Positions 1 to 10,159 are shown, numbered from the stretch's first letter. The stretch is DNA of 64,000 bases from Candidatus Paracaedimonas acanthamoebae (GCA_017307065.1 JAFKGL010000014.1:1-64000); one strand, 5' to 3'. A program made the numbers and translations. The notes: generated by a model not told the origin, from the letters alone.

Positions 1-711
1 ATTAAGCGTAAATCCAATTCCAGCAGCCGCCCATCCTGAATAAGAATTCAGCATTGAGACAACCACAGGCATATCCGCTCCTCCAATAGGAAGAATTAAT
101 AAAAATCCTAAAACAAATGAGATAATGATAATCATACTGAAGATAAAATGAGATTCAGTTTTAACAAACATATACCCCAAAAAGATTAATAAAATAGCCA
201 ATAACGCATTTAAAAGATGCTGGAATGGAAATACCAGAGGCTTTCCACTGACAAGTCCTTGCAATTTAGCAAACGCGACAACTGACCCTGTGAAAGTTAT
301 GGCACCAATCGCCACACCAAGACACATTTCAATTAGACTTCCCATTTTGATATTGCCTGAAAAGCCAATACCAAACGCTTCAGGACTCCAAAGTGCTGCC
401 ATCGCTACAAAAACAGCTGAAAGACCAACTAAACTATGAAAAGCCGCTGTTAGCTGAGGTAAGGCCGTCATTTGAATTCTGAGAGCTATCACTGTGCCTA
501 AAGCACCACCGATTAAGACACCAGCAAGGATCATTTCAAACCCAACAACAGATGGAGAAGCAATAGTTACACCGATTGCAATGAGCATTCCTAAAACACC
601 ATAAATATTCCCACCAAGAGCAGTTTTTGGAGATGACAGTCCTCGCAAGGCCATAATAAAAAAGACAGAGGAGACAAGATAACTTAGAGCTAAAAGATTT
701 TCAGACATCAT
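1..711 (-). CDS. pntB: NAD(P) transhydrogenase subunit beta (N-terminal part, cut by window edge)
   Basis: Membrane subunit of proton-translocating transhydrogenase, which makes NADPH from NADH using the proton gradient. The visible 237 codons are a run of hydrophobic helices in typical PntB order; the C-terminal NADP-binding domain lies outside the window. Two ATG codons are adjacent (709-711 and 706-708); an AAGGA sits 4 and 7 bases upstream of them respectively, so the second, giving MSENLLALSY, is equally plausible. It is the third gene of a minus-strand pntAA-pntAB-pntB operon, only a few bases downstream of pntAB. Identification is secure from sequence and order. Confidence 0.93.
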   Translation of the reverse strand, partial: MMSENLLALSYLVSSVFFIMALRGLSSPKTALGGNIYGVLGMLIAIGVTIASPSVVGFEMILAGVLIGGALGTVIALRIQMTALPQLTAAFHSLVGLSAVFVAMAALWSPEAFGIGFSGNIKMGSLIEMCLGVAIGAITFTGSVVAFAKLQGLVSGKPLVFPFQHLLNALLAILLIFLGYMFVKTESHFIFSMIIIISFVLGFLLILPIGGADMPVVVSMLNSYSGWAAAGIGFTLN

Positions 712-718
712 ATTTTCC

Positions 719-1141
719 TTATTTCTTCTTCATAAACATATGCAACATGCGTTGCGTAACAATAAATCCACCAAAGATATTAACTGAAGCTAAGATAACT
801 GCCAAAAAACCAAGAATCTTAGCAAATCCCAAAGCAGATAAACCTGAGGCCAAGAGCGCTCCCACAATAATCACACTTGAAATTGCATTCGTTACCGCCA
901 TAAGAGGAGAATGTAATGCAGGTGTGACACGCCAAACGACATAATAGCCTACAAAAACTGCCAAAATAAAAACTGTAAGCCCAAAAATAAAAGGAGATAC
1001 TCCTTGTTGCGTCATTGCAGCAACTGCAGCTTGCTCTTGAACAGCAGAGACAGCTTCTTTAAGATTATTTGAGGCATTTAATAAATCTGTTGACTGTTTA
1101 ATAAGGTCTTGAGCCTTCTCAAGTAGTGGTGCAAAATTCAT
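719..1141 (-). CDS. pntAB: NAD(P) transhydrogenase subunit alpha part 2 (membrane domain)
   Basis: Small membrane protein of 140 residues corresponding to the C-terminal membrane domain of E. coli PntA, which is a separate gene in most alphaproteobacteria. Three or four hydrophobic helices fill residues 48-135, with a basic C-terminus. It assembles with PntAA and PntB into the proton-pumping transhydrogenase of the inner membrane. It starts 11 bases after the pntAA stop and ends 7 bases before pntB, so the three genes should be one transcript. Confidence 0.94.
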   Translation of the reverse strand: MNFAPLLEKAQDLIKQSTDLLNASNNLKEAVSAVQEQAAVAAMTQQGVSPFIFGLTVFILAVFVGYYVVWRVTPALHSPLMAVTNAISSVIIVGALLASGLSALGFAKILGFLAVILASVNIFGGFIVTQRMLHMFMKKK

Positions 1142-1152
1142 TATTAATCTCC

Positions 1153-2295
1153 TTAAGATTGAAATTGCGGATGAATAATTTTTCCACCATGAGTTAAAAC
1201 TGCGGCTTGAAGAATCTCATCTTCTAACTCTAATTTTAGCGTCTTGGCTTCCTTATCATAAAGAAGTGATAAGAAATTTAAAATATTGCGCGCGTATAAG
1301 GCACTTGAATCTCTAGGAATTCTAGTTGCTAATTGTGGATAACCTACTATTTTCACGCCATGTTTTTCTTTAACTTTTCCAACTTCCGTTAAATTGCAAT
1401 TTCCACCCGCCTCGATTGCCATATCCACAATAACGGATCCAGGCTTCATTGCTTGTACCATATCTTCTGTAATTAAAAGTGGCGCTTGCTTTCCAGGAAT
1501 AAGAGCTGTTGTGATAACTATATCATTCTTGGCGATTTCTTCTTTAATTTTTGCAGATTGTCGCTTTTTATAGTCTTCACTCATTTCTTTTGCATAACCG
1601 CCTGAGCCTTCTCCACTTTCATCGGCTTCAACAAAAACAAAAGTCGCTCCTAAGCTCTCTACTTGTTCTTTTGCGGCAGCTCTAACGTCAAAAGCAGAGA
1701 CCACAGCGCCTAGACGTCTTGCCGTTGCTATAGCTTGAAGTCCAGCAACACCAGCACCCAATATTAAAACACGAGCTGGTGCAATTGTGCCTGCAGCTGT
1801 CATCATCATAGGAAAAGCACGGTCAAAAACTTGAGACGCCTCAATAACCGCACGATATCCTGCAAGGTTAGTTTGAGAAGATAACACATCCATTGATTGA
1901 GCCCGTGTAATACGGGGGACAAATTCTAAAGAAAAAGAGGTTATTTTAGATTTAACATAATAACTAAGTTGTTCACGGTTGGCATAAGGTGACAACATAC
2001 CAATCAGAACCACATCCTTAGGTAATAAAGAAATTTCATCAAGCTCTCCTTCACCTTTATGAAGTGGGCTTTGAACTTTCAAAACAATCTGAGCTTGAGA
2101 AACTGTACTTGAAAAATCTTTCATTATAGTTGCGCCAGCTTCTTGATATTGTTCATCAGGAATTGACGCTGAAAGACCAGCTTCTTTCTCAACGATAACT
2201 TCAAATCCCATTCCAACTAATTTCTTGACGGTATCTGGAGAAGCTGCAACACGCGTTTCTCCGGTTCTTCTCTCTTTGGGTATTGCTATTTTCAT
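1153..2295 (-). CDS. pntAA: NAD(P) transhydrogenase subunit alpha part 1 (NAD-binding)
   Basis: Soluble NAD(H)-binding domain I of transhydrogenase, 380 residues, the usual length of the split alphaproteobacterial form. The N-terminus MKIAIPKER begins the alanine-dehydrogenase/PntA fold. The conserved RAQSMD stretch is near residues 131-136 and the dinucleotide-binding GAGVAG at 180-185. It is the first gene of the operon, followed by pntAB and pntB. It delivers hydride from NADH to NADP+ bound on PntB. Confidence 0.96.
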   Translation of the reverse strand: MKIAIPKERRTGETRVAASPDTVKKLVGMGFEVIVEKEAGLSASIPDEQYQEAGATIMKDFSSTVSQAQIVLKVQSPLHKGEGELDEISLLPKDVVLIGMLSPYANREQLSYYVKSKITSFSLEFVPRITRAQSMDVLSSQTNLAGYRAVIEASQVFDRAFPMMMTAAGTIAPARVLILGAGVAGLQAIATARRLGAVVSAFDVRAAAKEQVESLGATFVFVEADESGEGSGGYAKEMSEDYKKRQSAKIKEEIAKNDIVITTALIPGKQAPLLITEDMVQAMKPGSVIVDMAIEAGGNCNLTEVGKVKEKHGVKIVGYPQLATRIPRDSSALYARNILNFLSLLYDKEAKTLKLELEDEILQAAVLTHGGKIIHPQFQS

Positions 2296-2318
2296 TTTTA
2301 GACTTCCTTATTCTCTTT

Positions 2319-3968
2319 CTAAGACTTTGCACTCATAAGTTGTGCGAAAAGTTTCTTATTATAATCTACTGAAAATCTCTGACGTATTGATTCTAAATAT
2401 TGAATTAAAAGATCATTCGCCAGCTCTTGATTCATCCTTGTTTTAAACCCTGCTATTTCATTTTTAGCTCTTTCTATAGAAACCGCTTCAATGTCTTTCA
2501 CAGTAGCTACAATAATATCCTTTTCTCCTTTATCATTTAATAAGGATGTAGCTGCCGCAACCTTTTTCGGCAAGAGGTAAAGTTTTGAAAGAAATTCATC
2601 AGAAAAGCGAATATTACTAGGTGCAATAGGGCCTTGTCGACCTATTTTAAGGTGAGATACTTTAAAACCTTGAAGCCCCGCGAGAGCCTCTAGATTCCCT
2701 CCTTGATTAATTTTTTCTACCCATTGCATTCCTAAATTCGCTGCTTTTTGCCCCTTCATTTGAGATACTAAAGCTTTGTAAACTTCTTTTTTTACTTGAT
2801 CAAAAGGAAACAATTGAGAAAGATAAATTTTATCAACCCGAGCAATAAAATACTTACTTTCTCCTGCTTCAACAACATTGCCAACAACATTAAGTGTTTG
2901 CTGGAAAGCATCTTTTATAACCTTTAAAGCTAAAACTTTGTCATTAAGTTGGTCTTTAAAATTTAACGTATCAGAAGAAGGATTTCCATCATGAGCTACT
3001 TTAGTAATCTGACTCATGGGAATTTGATATTTTTTAGAAACTTCTTCAAGAGTAGCTCCTCCACCAATATCATCATCAATCTTATTAGTTAACTCATACA
3101 GCCTATCTGCCGCTATTTGTTTTCTCAAATCATCGACTATTTTATCTTTTACCTTTGCAAAATCTTGCCCTTTAAATTCTTCAAGACGGGACTCATATGC
3201 TTGTTTAATTTGTTCTTCGCCTAATTTAATTAGCGGCATTACGTTAGATATATTCAATGTCAGGACTGAAATATCTCGATATTCGGGCGCCGTAAAAAGG
3301 GAATGATGCTTATCATAAAACCCTTCTACTTCTTCTGGAGAAGGTTCACGATCAAGCTTTATTTTTGCACTCTCAATTGTTGCAAAAGAAATTAATCTTT
3401 TTTGTTCAATGAATGCATATATTCTTTGAACTAAACTTGCCGGAGCTTGAATTCCGCCAAAAATAGCTTCCAAAAGCTCATTTCTCAAAATTTCTTGACG
3501 AATTTCATTAAAGAAATTTACTTCAGTTAAGCCTGTTTGAGAAAGGAAAACATTAAATCTTTCACGATCAAATACGCCTTTTTCATTATGAAAATTTTTA
3601 TCTTCAGTAACAATTCTGCGCAAAAAATCATCTGTAACTGTAAGGCCTAATCTTTGTGCTTCTTTATTAAGAAGCGTATCATTAACCAGCCTTTCTAAAA
3701 CTAAAGGGTAAAGCTGTTTTTGTTGATCAGGAAGAAGCTTTTGATTGAGATTTGCCTCTATTCGATTTATTTCTAAATTCAAGACTCTAGAGAACTGTTG
3801 AAGGGTAATCTTAGTACCTCCAACAGATGCTATAGTCATTCCGCTTCCCCGACTTCCCAAAATTAAATCATTTCCATACCAAAGGAAACCAAAGGTTATT
3901 GCTAAGATTCCAAGAAATGAACGAAACCACCAACTCTCAGAGTGTGCTCGAATTTTTTCAATTAACAT
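2319..3968 (-). CDS. PpiD-like membrane-anchored periplasmic chaperone lacking a recognisable parvulin domain
   Basis: 549 residues. A single N-terminal membrane helix (about residues 17-35) is followed by a SurA-N/PpiD-like domain (about 45-210, with the typical VNDTLLNKEA stretch). Family members from related bacteria normally carry a parvulin rotamase domain in the middle. Here the sequence passes from the spacer ending AYESRLEEF straight into the post-parvulin segment starting KVKDKIVDDL, and I see no parvulin signature. It probably acts as a folding chaperone for proteins leaving the Sec translocon rather than as a prolyl isomerase. It lies 23 bases upstream of pntAA on the same strand. 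Confidence 0.85.
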   Translation of the reverse strand: MLIEKIRAHSESWWFRSFLGILAITFGFLWYGNDLILGSRGSGMTIASVGGTKITLQQFSRVLNLEINRIEANLNQKLLPDQQKQLYPLVLERLVNDTLLNKEAQRLGLTVTDDFLRRIVTEDKNFHNEKGVFDRERFNVFLSQTGLTEVNFFNEIRQEILRNELLEAIFGGIQAPASLVQRIYAFIEQKRLISFATIESAKIKLDREPSPEEVEGFYDKHHSLFTAPEYRDISVLTLNISNVMPLIKLGEEQIKQAYESRLEEFKGQDFAKVKDKIVDDLRKQIAADRLYELTNKIDDDIGGGATLEEVSKKYQIPMSQITKVAHDGNPSSDTLNFKDQLNDKVLALKVIKDAFQQTLNVVGNVVEAGESKYFIARVDKIYLSQLFPFDQVKKEVYKALVSQMKGQKAANLGMQWVEKINQGGNLEALAGLQGFKVSHLKIGRQGPIAPSNIRFSDEFLSKLYLLPKKVAAATSLLNDKGEKDIIVATVKDIEAVSIERAKNEIAGFKTRMNQELANDLLIQYLESIRQRFSVDYNKKLFAQLMSAKS

Positions 3969-4219
3969 TTAAACCCTCTTTTAAATTATAAGGCATGATC
4001 TTAACGAGAACACAGCTTTAGAGCAACGGGTTTATTTTATCAAATTGCAATCATAGCTATTCTTAAAAATGTTAGATGCTAAAATGCATCCTTTATGAAA
4101 TTTTAATAATTGAGAAACATACGCTCTTAAAATCATGGAAATAATAAAATCTCTACGAAATCTGCCAAACGTCGTAAAAAATTAGCTTATATTATAAGGT
4201 TTTTGAAAGAATATTGAAT

Positions 4220-4296
<77 letters not shown>

Positions 4297-4365
4297 ATAA
4301 GAACAGGAATGACCTTTGTTTACACGAGATAGAGAACATAAAGCAAGAAAAATATTTATAAATAT

Positions 4366-4656
4366 CTAAAGTCTTTTGAAATTATCGCTATACCGTTTTG
4401 GGATCACCTTAATAAGAGAAGAATTTTCAACAAAATACGTCAAATTTTTTGAGCGAGCATAGGCGATAGCCATTTCACTTGTTTCGAAGAAAAGTCTTTG
4501 TTTTTCTGAATTTGTTTTAATAGAACCAGCCCATTTCATTAAAGGTTCTATATAAAGGTGTGCAGGTTGAATAAATTCAAGGACCCAATTTCTTGTTCGC
4601 CTGAGTCCCGATTGCATTGCTGATTTTTTTTGCTTATAAATTCGTACATCTGCCAT
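4366..4656 (-). CDS. NDUFS4-like accessory subunit of NADH dehydrogenase (ETC complex I conserved region)
   Basis: About 96 residues starting MADVRIYKQ. The signature parts of the family are present in order: RIYKQKKSAMQSG, WVLEF, a PLMKWAGS stretch, FFETSEMAIAYA and a C-terminal YSDNFK. This 18-kDa type subunit of complex I is shared by alphaproteobacteria and mitochondria. I chose the ATG at 4654-4656. An in-frame TTG at 4666-4668 overlaps the TGA of the upstream peptidase gene and would add four residues that the family does not need. It is probably co-transcribed with the S9 peptidase. Confidence 0.88.
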   Translation of the reverse strand: MADVRIYKQKKSAMQSGLRRTRNWVLEFIQPAHLYIEPLMKWAGSIKTNSEKQRLFFETSEMAIAYARSKNLTYFVENSSLIKVIPKRYSDNFKRL

Positions 4657-4664
4657 AATATAAC

Positions 4665-6605
4665 TCAATCTCGTTCAGCATTATAATTTTTAAGATCTGT
4701 GATAATATCCTTACCTACCTTCACTTGGAATGATGATTTTTCAAAATCAGCAAGTCCAAGTGGTTGCTTTCTTCCTCCCAAATTTTGCGCAAGAAAAGCT
4801 TCGGCAATACCAAAAAATGACAATCTATTTTGAGGACGCGCTAGCCCATGCCCTTCATCTGGGTATAGAACGTACGTAACAGGTATGTTTTTTGCTTCCA
4901 TTTCTTTTACAATTTGATCGGATTCAGCTTGCTTAACCCGAGGATCATTAGCTCCTTGACAAATTAAAAGAGGTTTTTTTATCTGATTTACGTAGTGAAT
5001 AGGTGAACGCGTCTTCAAAAATTCTTTTCCTTCAAATGTCTCAAAATCAGCACCAATTGTTACTTTAAATGCCGCAAGATAGGGTTTCCAGTAAGGAGGG
5101 ATACTTTCAACTAAAGTTACAAGGTTGGAAGGGCCCACAATATCAATGCCACATGCAAAGATATCTGGCGTAAAAGTTAATCCAATCAGCGTTGCATATC
5201 CGCCATAACTTCCTCCCATAATAGCTACTTTTTCAGGATCTGCTATTTTTTGATCAATTACAAATTGCACTGCATCTAAAAGATCTTCGTGCATCTTGCC
5301 GCCCCATTCCCCATTACCAGCATTAAGAAAATTTTTCCCAAAACCAGTAGATCCTCGATAATTAACACTTAAAACAGCGTATCCTCGATTTGCAAGCCAT
5401 TGTGGAATTGGCTCATATCCCCAATAATCTCGCGCAGAAGGGCCACCATGAACTAGTAAAACCAATGGTAAAGGACATATTGGCTTTTCGCAATCTTCCG
5501 GTAGGCTTAAATAACACATTAGATCCAATCCATCACGCGCTTTAATGACCATCGGTCTCATTTTTACAAGGGGCATATTTTCAAGATTAGGTCTATTTGA
5601 AAAGAGAAAAGTCTTTTGTTTTTGGTGACGGTCATAGTGATAATAATGCAAAGGGCTATTATCTTTTATAAAACCCACTATCCAATGTTGGTCATCTAAC
5701 GTTCTGGATAATACCTCGATATCCCCTTCTTTTATAGATTGGAGAGTTTTTAACTCTTCAGAGATCTCTTCAACACAAAAACTCCATTCTTTGCGACCAT
5801 ATGTTACTGCATAAGCCTCGATCTTTTTCGTTATCGGGTTTACCATGACATCACTGATGTCAGTCCGAGCATCATCACCTATTAATGTTTGGATTCCTGT
5901 CGCAAGGTTAAATTCAAAAAGCCCCCCTGTATTCCGGCCACGACTATCAATAAGATAAAGTTGAGTTTCTTCTTTATTAAAACGAAGCGGCGTTGTTGTA
6001 AGCCTATCTTCTACAGGGATTTCTTGAAAAGGTGTTACCTTTCCTTCATTGAGATAAAACCATATACTTCCTCCCTCAGGAGTCTCTTTAGCTAAAAGTT
6101 TTAATTTTAGCTCTTCATTACAAACATAACCACTATAACTTTCGTTTTTGAAGATAAGAACCTTCTCTCCAGTACATATATTAAGTTTATAAAGATCATG
6201 ATAAGCTGAGTCTCTCTCATTTATCGCAATAAGTAATTCTTGAGGCAATGAAGGACTTAATTTTTCAATGCGTGCTTGGATATTGGCTTGTGGAGTTAAG
6301 CATTTATGCTGTTTTGTTTCTACATCGACAGAAAATAGTTGCCAATTTTCATTTCCCTCTTGATCCTTCATATAAAGAAGTGTTTTGCCATCAAAAGCCC
6401 AGCTATAATTGTGAATTCCTCTTTTCTCATCTTGAGTAATAACAAAAGCATCTTTAACGTTGTTAAGAGGAGCAATCCAGATATTTAATACTTCTTGATA
6501 TGGCGCCACATAGCTTAGATATTTTCCATCCGGACTAAGGCGAACACTTACTCTTTCAGGATTTCCAAATAAAACTTCTCGTTCAATCATCTTAGAAGAA
6601 GACAT
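4665..6605 (-). CDS. S9 family peptidase (prolyl oligopeptidase-like)
   Basis: 646 residues: an N-terminal beta-propeller-like region to about residue 370, then an alpha/beta-hydrolase catalytic domain. The nucleophile motif GGSYGG puts the serine near residue 466, the acid is in GANDPR (about 554), and the histidine is in DEGHG (about 586), the canonical S9 triad order. No signal peptide is visible, so it is likely a cytoplasmic oligopeptidase or acylaminoacyl-peptidase-type enzyme. Its TGA lies a few bases before the NDUFS4-like start. Exact substrate cannot be read from sequence. Confidence 0.92.
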   Translation of the reverse strand: MSSSKMIEREVLFGNPERVSVRLSPDGKYLSYVAPYQEVLNIWIAPLNNVKDAFVITQDEKRGIHNYSWAFDGKTLLYMKDQEGNENWQLFSVDVETKQHKCLTPQANIQARIEKLSPSLPQELLIAINERDSAYHDLYKLNICTGEKVLIFKNESYSGYVCNEELKLKLLAKETPEGGSIWFYLNEGKVTPFQEIPVEDRLTTTPLRFNKEETQLYLIDSRGRNTGGLFEFNLATGIQTLIGDDARTDISDVMVNPITKKIEAYAVTYGRKEWSFCVEEISEELKTLQSIKEGDIEVLSRTLDDQHWIVGFIKDNSPLHYYHYDRHQKQKTFLFSNRPNLENMPLVKMRPMVIKARDGLDLMCYLSLPEDCEKPICPLPLVLLVHGGPSARDYWGYEPIPQWLANRGYAVLSVNYRGSTGFGKNFLNAGNGEWGGKMHEDLLDAVQFVIDQKIADPEKVAIMGGSYGGYATLIGLTFTPDIFACGIDIVGPSNLVTLVESIPPYWKPYLAAFKVTIGADFETFEGKEFLKTRSPIHYVNQIKKPLLICQGANDPRVKQAESDQIVKEMEAKNIPVTYVLYPDEGHGLARPQNRLSFFGIAEAFLAQNLGGRKQPLGLADFEKSSFQVKVGKDIITDLKNYNAERD

Positions 6606-6896
6606 AACACTCCTTTAAATTCTTAAAAAAACACTCAATTAATTACCTCAAAAGTTATTTTTCAGAGGTGTTTCAAAAAATTATTTAACATGATTCTATT
6701 TCATACTCTAAAAAAATAAATTTTTTATCAAACACTTGAGCAAAAAATTTCTGTGCAATCGCTTAAAATATCCATAAAATTCAAATTATCTTATTTTAGA
6801 CCATTGAATTCCCACTCCAGAATATGTATTAGTAGCTTAACTTTTCTTAAAGGGTATAAATTTTATGAATATCAACATGATAATTCTGGATTAACA

Positions 6897-8180
6897 ATGA
6901 CAACTACCCATAATAAATCTTCTCAAGAACCTTCTCGATCAGCAACGACTCTAGCACCAATTCCAAAGCTTGTTTGGACTCTTGGTTGGATGATGTTCCT
7001 GGTTAATCTGTCGTTCATCATGGTCTACAGCTACATTGGGATTTATATGAAATCCTTAGGTGTTACTATGGCGTGGATTGGCGTTGTTGAAGGAGTGGCA
7101 GAAGGTTGCTCTTACTTAATGAAATTATTATCCGGAATGTTCAGTGACTATTTACGTCGACGTAAGCCTGTGATGCTCGTCGGATATACCATGCTTGTTC
7201 TTTCAAGAGTAATTTTTAGCCTTGCAGCAAGCTTTATGCCTCTATTTGGAGCCCGACTTGTCGAACGCCTTGGAAATGGAATCCAATCAACTCCGCGAGA
7301 TACAATGGTTGCAGATATTTCCCCTGCGAATCGGATTGGTGCCTCTTATGGATTAAAACGAACTCTTGCCCAATCTGGATCTTTGTTAGGTGCGATTGCC
7401 GGAATTGGTGCAATGATTTGGATGGGTGGTGATTTTAAAAAAGTATTTCAATTAGCTGCTATACCTGCATTTATCGCTTTCTTAATTCTCATTTTCTTTG
7501 TTCATGAACCTAAAAAATTTGCACATTCTGCTGTTTCTTCAGAGATTCCATTACCTGAACAAAAAAATCGTTCACGCATGCATTGGTCAAATTTACCAGC
7601 CCTTGGATCATCCTTTTGGCTCTTAATGCTCGTTGCTTCTATTTTCATGTTATCACGTTTTAGTGAAACGTTTTTAACTCTTCACGCCTACAATAACTTT
7701 GGCCTTCAAAGTGAATATGTTCCAACGATCATGTTGATCTTTAATGCTGGCTGGTGTCTTTCTTCCTACCCTGTTGGCGTATTAGCAGATCGTATGAACC
7801 GTTATTGGTTTTTAGCCATGGGAATTGTATTTTTAATTCTTGCAGATCATTTCTTGGCAACAGCAAATTCACTTCTTTGGGTTTATGTTGGATGTTTTTT
7901 CTGGGGAATCCAATATGGCGTCACTCAAAACATTTTCCTCTCATTAATTGCGGAAATCGTCCCGACAGATTTACGGGGTACTGGGTTTGGTTGTTATTAT
8001 ATTATCTGTGCAATTTCTGCCTATCTTGCTGATCATCTAGCCGGAGTAATTTCAGAGTATTATGGCCAAGTGTCAGCATTCTCTTTCAGTGGTGTGATTG
8101 CAACAGTCTCTCTGTTAGTGTTGATTATTATTCTTGGATATAAGAATAATCGAAAAAAGAAAAATGCTTTAGTTAGTTAG
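6897..8180 (+). CDS. MFS transporter
   Basis: About 427 residues from the ATG at 6897, with roughly twelve hydrophobic helices and the MFS loop motif GMFSDYLRRRKP between helices 2 and 3. A longer frame from a GTG at 6753 would add 48 polar residues in front of helix 1 and is less likely. A second GVLADRMNRYW repeat in the C-terminal half fits the internal duplication of the family. Substrate is unknown. The gene is monocistronic, with a strong hairpin terminator just after the stop. Confidence 0.9.
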   Translation: MTTTHNKSSQEPSRSATTLAPIPKLVWTLGWMMFLVNLSFIMVYSYIGIYMKSLGVTMAWIGVVEGVAEGCSYLMKLLSGMFSDYLRRRKPVMLVGYTMLVLSRVIFSLAASFMPLFGARLVERLGNGIQSTPRDTMVADISPANRIGASYGLKRTLAQSGSLLGAIAGIGAMIWMGGDFKKVFQLAAIPAFIAFLILIFFVHEPKKFAHSAVSSEIPLPEQKNRSRMHWSNLPALGSSFWLLMLVASIFMLSRFSETFLTLHAYNNFGLQSEYVPTIMLIFNAGWCLSSYPVGVLADRMNRYWFLAMGIVFLILADHFLATANSLLWVYVGCFFWGIQYGVTQNIFLSLIAEIVPTDLRGTGFGCYYIICAISAYLADHLAGVISEYYGQVSAFSFSGVIATVSLLVLIIILGYKNNRKKKNALVS

Positions 8181-8207
8181 GATAGACTTTCTATGTTAAT
8201 GTATAGA

Positions 8208-8236
8208 AAAGCTGATGAATTCCTCAGCTTTTTTTA
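8208..8236 (+). terminator. Rho-independent terminator of the MFS gene
   Basis: Inverted arms AAGCTGA and TCAGCTT enclose an 8-base loop and are followed by a run of T, about 30 bases after the MFS stop codon. On the other strand an A-rich flank gives a weaker terminator for the converging lipoprotein gene. Confidence 0.85.
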
Positions 8237-8251
8237 TTCTCATCTTTAAAA

Positions 8252-8659
8252 TTATTCTAATCCCAATTCTTCAAGTATAAGGTGAGCCTGACTTGAGCTT
8301 ATTGACATATTATTTTCAAGATAAGAGACCATTTTCTCATTAGTTAAATTACTTTCTGTTTCTTTCTTCAACTTCATTATAAGTTCCCCTGCCCTTACCA
8401 AATCCCCTTCTTTAGGATGCCACTCTGTAAGTTGATCTAGCTGTGCTTTTTCTGGGATAGCAATCTCTAGAGAAGATTCTTCTTTTGGAGACAAAATAGA
8501 TTTTTCTGACTGATTGAATGCTAAAGGCTCTGTTGGTGCATGAGGTGGCAAAGGAGCTTCCACACTTGGCTCAACATCAAGGAATGGCTCTCTTTTATGC
8601 TGATTACAGGCAACGAGTACCGATGAACTAATAAGCAAAAATAAATTTATTTTATTCAC
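8252..8659 (-). CDS. putative lipoprotein of unknown function
   Basis: 135 residues. A short lipoprotein signal peptide ends in LVAC, with the lipid-accepting Cys at residue 18. A proline-rich stretch (about residues 28-48) follows, then a segment resembling the edge of a biotinyl-lipoyl/HlyD-like hairpin (HPKEGDLVRAGELIMKLKKE) and an acidic C-terminus ending LEELGLE. I do not recognise a family. It would be anchored in the envelope. It converges on the MFS gene across the terminator. Confidence 0.65.
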   Translation of the reverse strand: MNKINLFLLISSSVLVACNQHKREPFLDVEPSVEAPLPPHAPTEPLAFNQSEKSILSPKEESSLEIAIPEKAQLDQLTEWHPKEGDLVRAGELIMKLKKETESNLTNEKMVSYLENNMSISSSQAHLILEELGLE

Positions 8660-8972
8660 AGAACACCTTTCTTTCTATATATCGAGTTGTATCAAATTTA
8701 TCGCTTAAATAAGATCTACTAGTTTCAATTCCAAATAAAGGAAATAATTTTAAGGGATTTTAAAAGGAAGCCTTGTTAATGAATTTTTTTAGTACTTTGA
8801 GAATCTCATGAACTACAGTTCAAAGTTCTCATAATAGAATTCTAGACAAAAATATTGCTTTTCTATCTAAGTCAAAAATTATATTTATGATTTTACTGAT
8901 TAGCCTTCTCTTAAGAAATCTATGATAAGAATTTGATGAAAGTAGAGACAATAAGAGAGAAGATTAATATAC
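8660..8972. other. non-coding gap between divergent lipoprotein and crcB genes
   Basis: AT-rich spacer holding the promoters of both divergent genes. ACTTTGA and TCAAAGT arms around 8796-8827 could form a weak hairpin. I looked for a fluoride riboswitch upstream of crcB and could not find its conserved core. Confidence 0.4.
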
Positions 8973-9365
8973 ATGATAAAATTAAGTGTTATAGTCGCTG
9001 TCGGCATCGGCGGAGCTTTTGGCGCAATTTTAAGAACCATCTTATGTCGCCATTTGCCAACATTCTTTCTAACATATTTCCCTGCCCCTATATTTTTAGT
9101 TAATATATTCGGTTGCTTTTTAATGGGAGTTCTTATTGAACTTATGGCCTCATATTGGACACCTAATAATTTGCTTAAAGAGTTTGTGACAACTGGGTTT
9201 CTTGGAGGCTTTACAACATTTTCTGCATTTTCTTTAGAATATGCTCTCATCGTGGAGAGAGGATTAAACATTTGGGCCTTAATTTATGCTTCAGTAACTT
9301 TTATTGGTGTTATTACTGCCTTCTTCGCCGGTTTAAAAATTGTAAAATTCATTTTAAATTTTTAA
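8973..9365 (+). CDS. crcB: fluoride efflux channel CrcB/Fluc
   Basis: 130 residues with four hydrophobic helices. Family hallmarks are present: GGAFGAILRT near the start, VNIFGCFLMG in helix 2 with the conserved Asn, and GFLGGFTTFSAFSLE in helix 3, which forms the fluoride pore. The protein acts as a dual-topology dimer in the inner membrane and exports fluoride. Length is normal. A purine-rich AGAGAAG precedes the ATG. Confidence 0.95.
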   Translation: MIKLSVIVAVGIGGAFGAILRTILCRHLPTFFLTYFPAPIFLVNIFGCFLMGVLIELMASYWTPNNLLKEFVTTGFLGGFTTFSAFSLEYALIVERGLNIWALIYASVTFIGVITAFFAGLKIVKFILNF

Positions 9366-9394
9366 ATGTCATCAACCAATTAAAAAATAACGTA

Positions 9395-10159
9395 TTATAA
9401 TGAAGTCTTCTCGAGAAAAGCCTCAATGGCATATGTGAGCGCTATAGGGACTTCCTGCATTGGATAATGCCCCGTCCCTTCTAAAACAATTATCTGGATG
9501 TTAGAGTACCATTTCCCAAATGTTGCATGCATTACATCTTCTTGCACTCCTTCTGAATCATGAGCTCCTGCTAACACTAAAATAGGCGTCTTAAGGCCTT
9601 TTATATAATCAACAAAATTAGTTTCTGTGAACATATTCAAATAAGCAACTCTCGCTTCAGAAGAAGAGCTCTCTCTCCAGTGTCTTACTTTAAGTTCTGC
9701 AAAATTCTTCCCGTAACGATGACTTGTCATCAAACCAATCATTTGTTCAGCAATTTCATCATTATTTCGAGCCCCCTCTTCTAAAAATCCTTTTACTTCT
9801 TCAGGTACAGGAGAACCACAAGCAGGTATCGGTGTAATTGCAATACATGATAAAATACGTTTTTGCGCTTTATACATAAGGTATTGAGCAATCATTCCAC
9901 TCATCGAATGCCCAATAATATGAAACTGGCTCCATTTTAAAGCATCCGCAACGGCTAAAATATCTTGAGTAGCTTCTTCGATAGAACACTCGCCGGTAAT
10001 AGCTCTAGAACGACCATATCCACGCAAATCAACAAATGCATAAGTAAATTTTTTCGTATTTAGATGAGGTTGAATAGCATCGTAACTTGTAAAAAACCAA
10101 TCATGCATCACAATTACATGTTCTGAGCCATATCCATAAGTACGATAAGAAATTGTCAT
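9395..10159 (-). CDS. alpha/beta hydrolase
   Basis: 254 residues with the alpha/beta-hydrolase fold. The nucleophile elbow is GHSMSG (Ser near residue 85), the acid is likely the Asp in AGAHDSEG (about 201), and the His is in GTGHYPMQE (about 231). An HDWFF oxyanion-type stretch lies near residue 19. No signal peptide, so cytoplasmic. The substrate cannot be told from sequence. It starts 13 bases after asnB and is probably co-transcribed with it. Confidence 0.9.
   Translation of the reverse strand: MTISYRTYGYGSEHVIVMHDWFFTSYDAIQPHLNTKKFTYAFVDLRGYGRSRAITGECSIEEATQDILAVADALKWSQFHIIGHSMSGMIAQYLMYKAQKRILSCIAITPIPACGSPVPEEVKGFLEEGARNNDEIAEQMIGLMTSHRYGKNFAELKVRHWRESSSSEARVAYLNMFTETNFVDYIKGLKTPILVLAGAHDSEGVQEDVMHATFGKWYSNIQIIVLEGTGHYPMQEVPIALTYAIEAFLEKTSL

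Noticed and set aside
6753-6896. 48-codon N-terminal extension of the MFS transporter from a GTG
   Set aside because: The extension is polar, has no ribosome site and precedes the conserved first helix; the ATG at 6897 is preferred.
8660-8972. Fluoride riboswitch upstream of crcB
   Set aside because: The conserved core of the fluoride aptamer could not be found; the sequence is mostly AT-rich without the needed pseudoknot.
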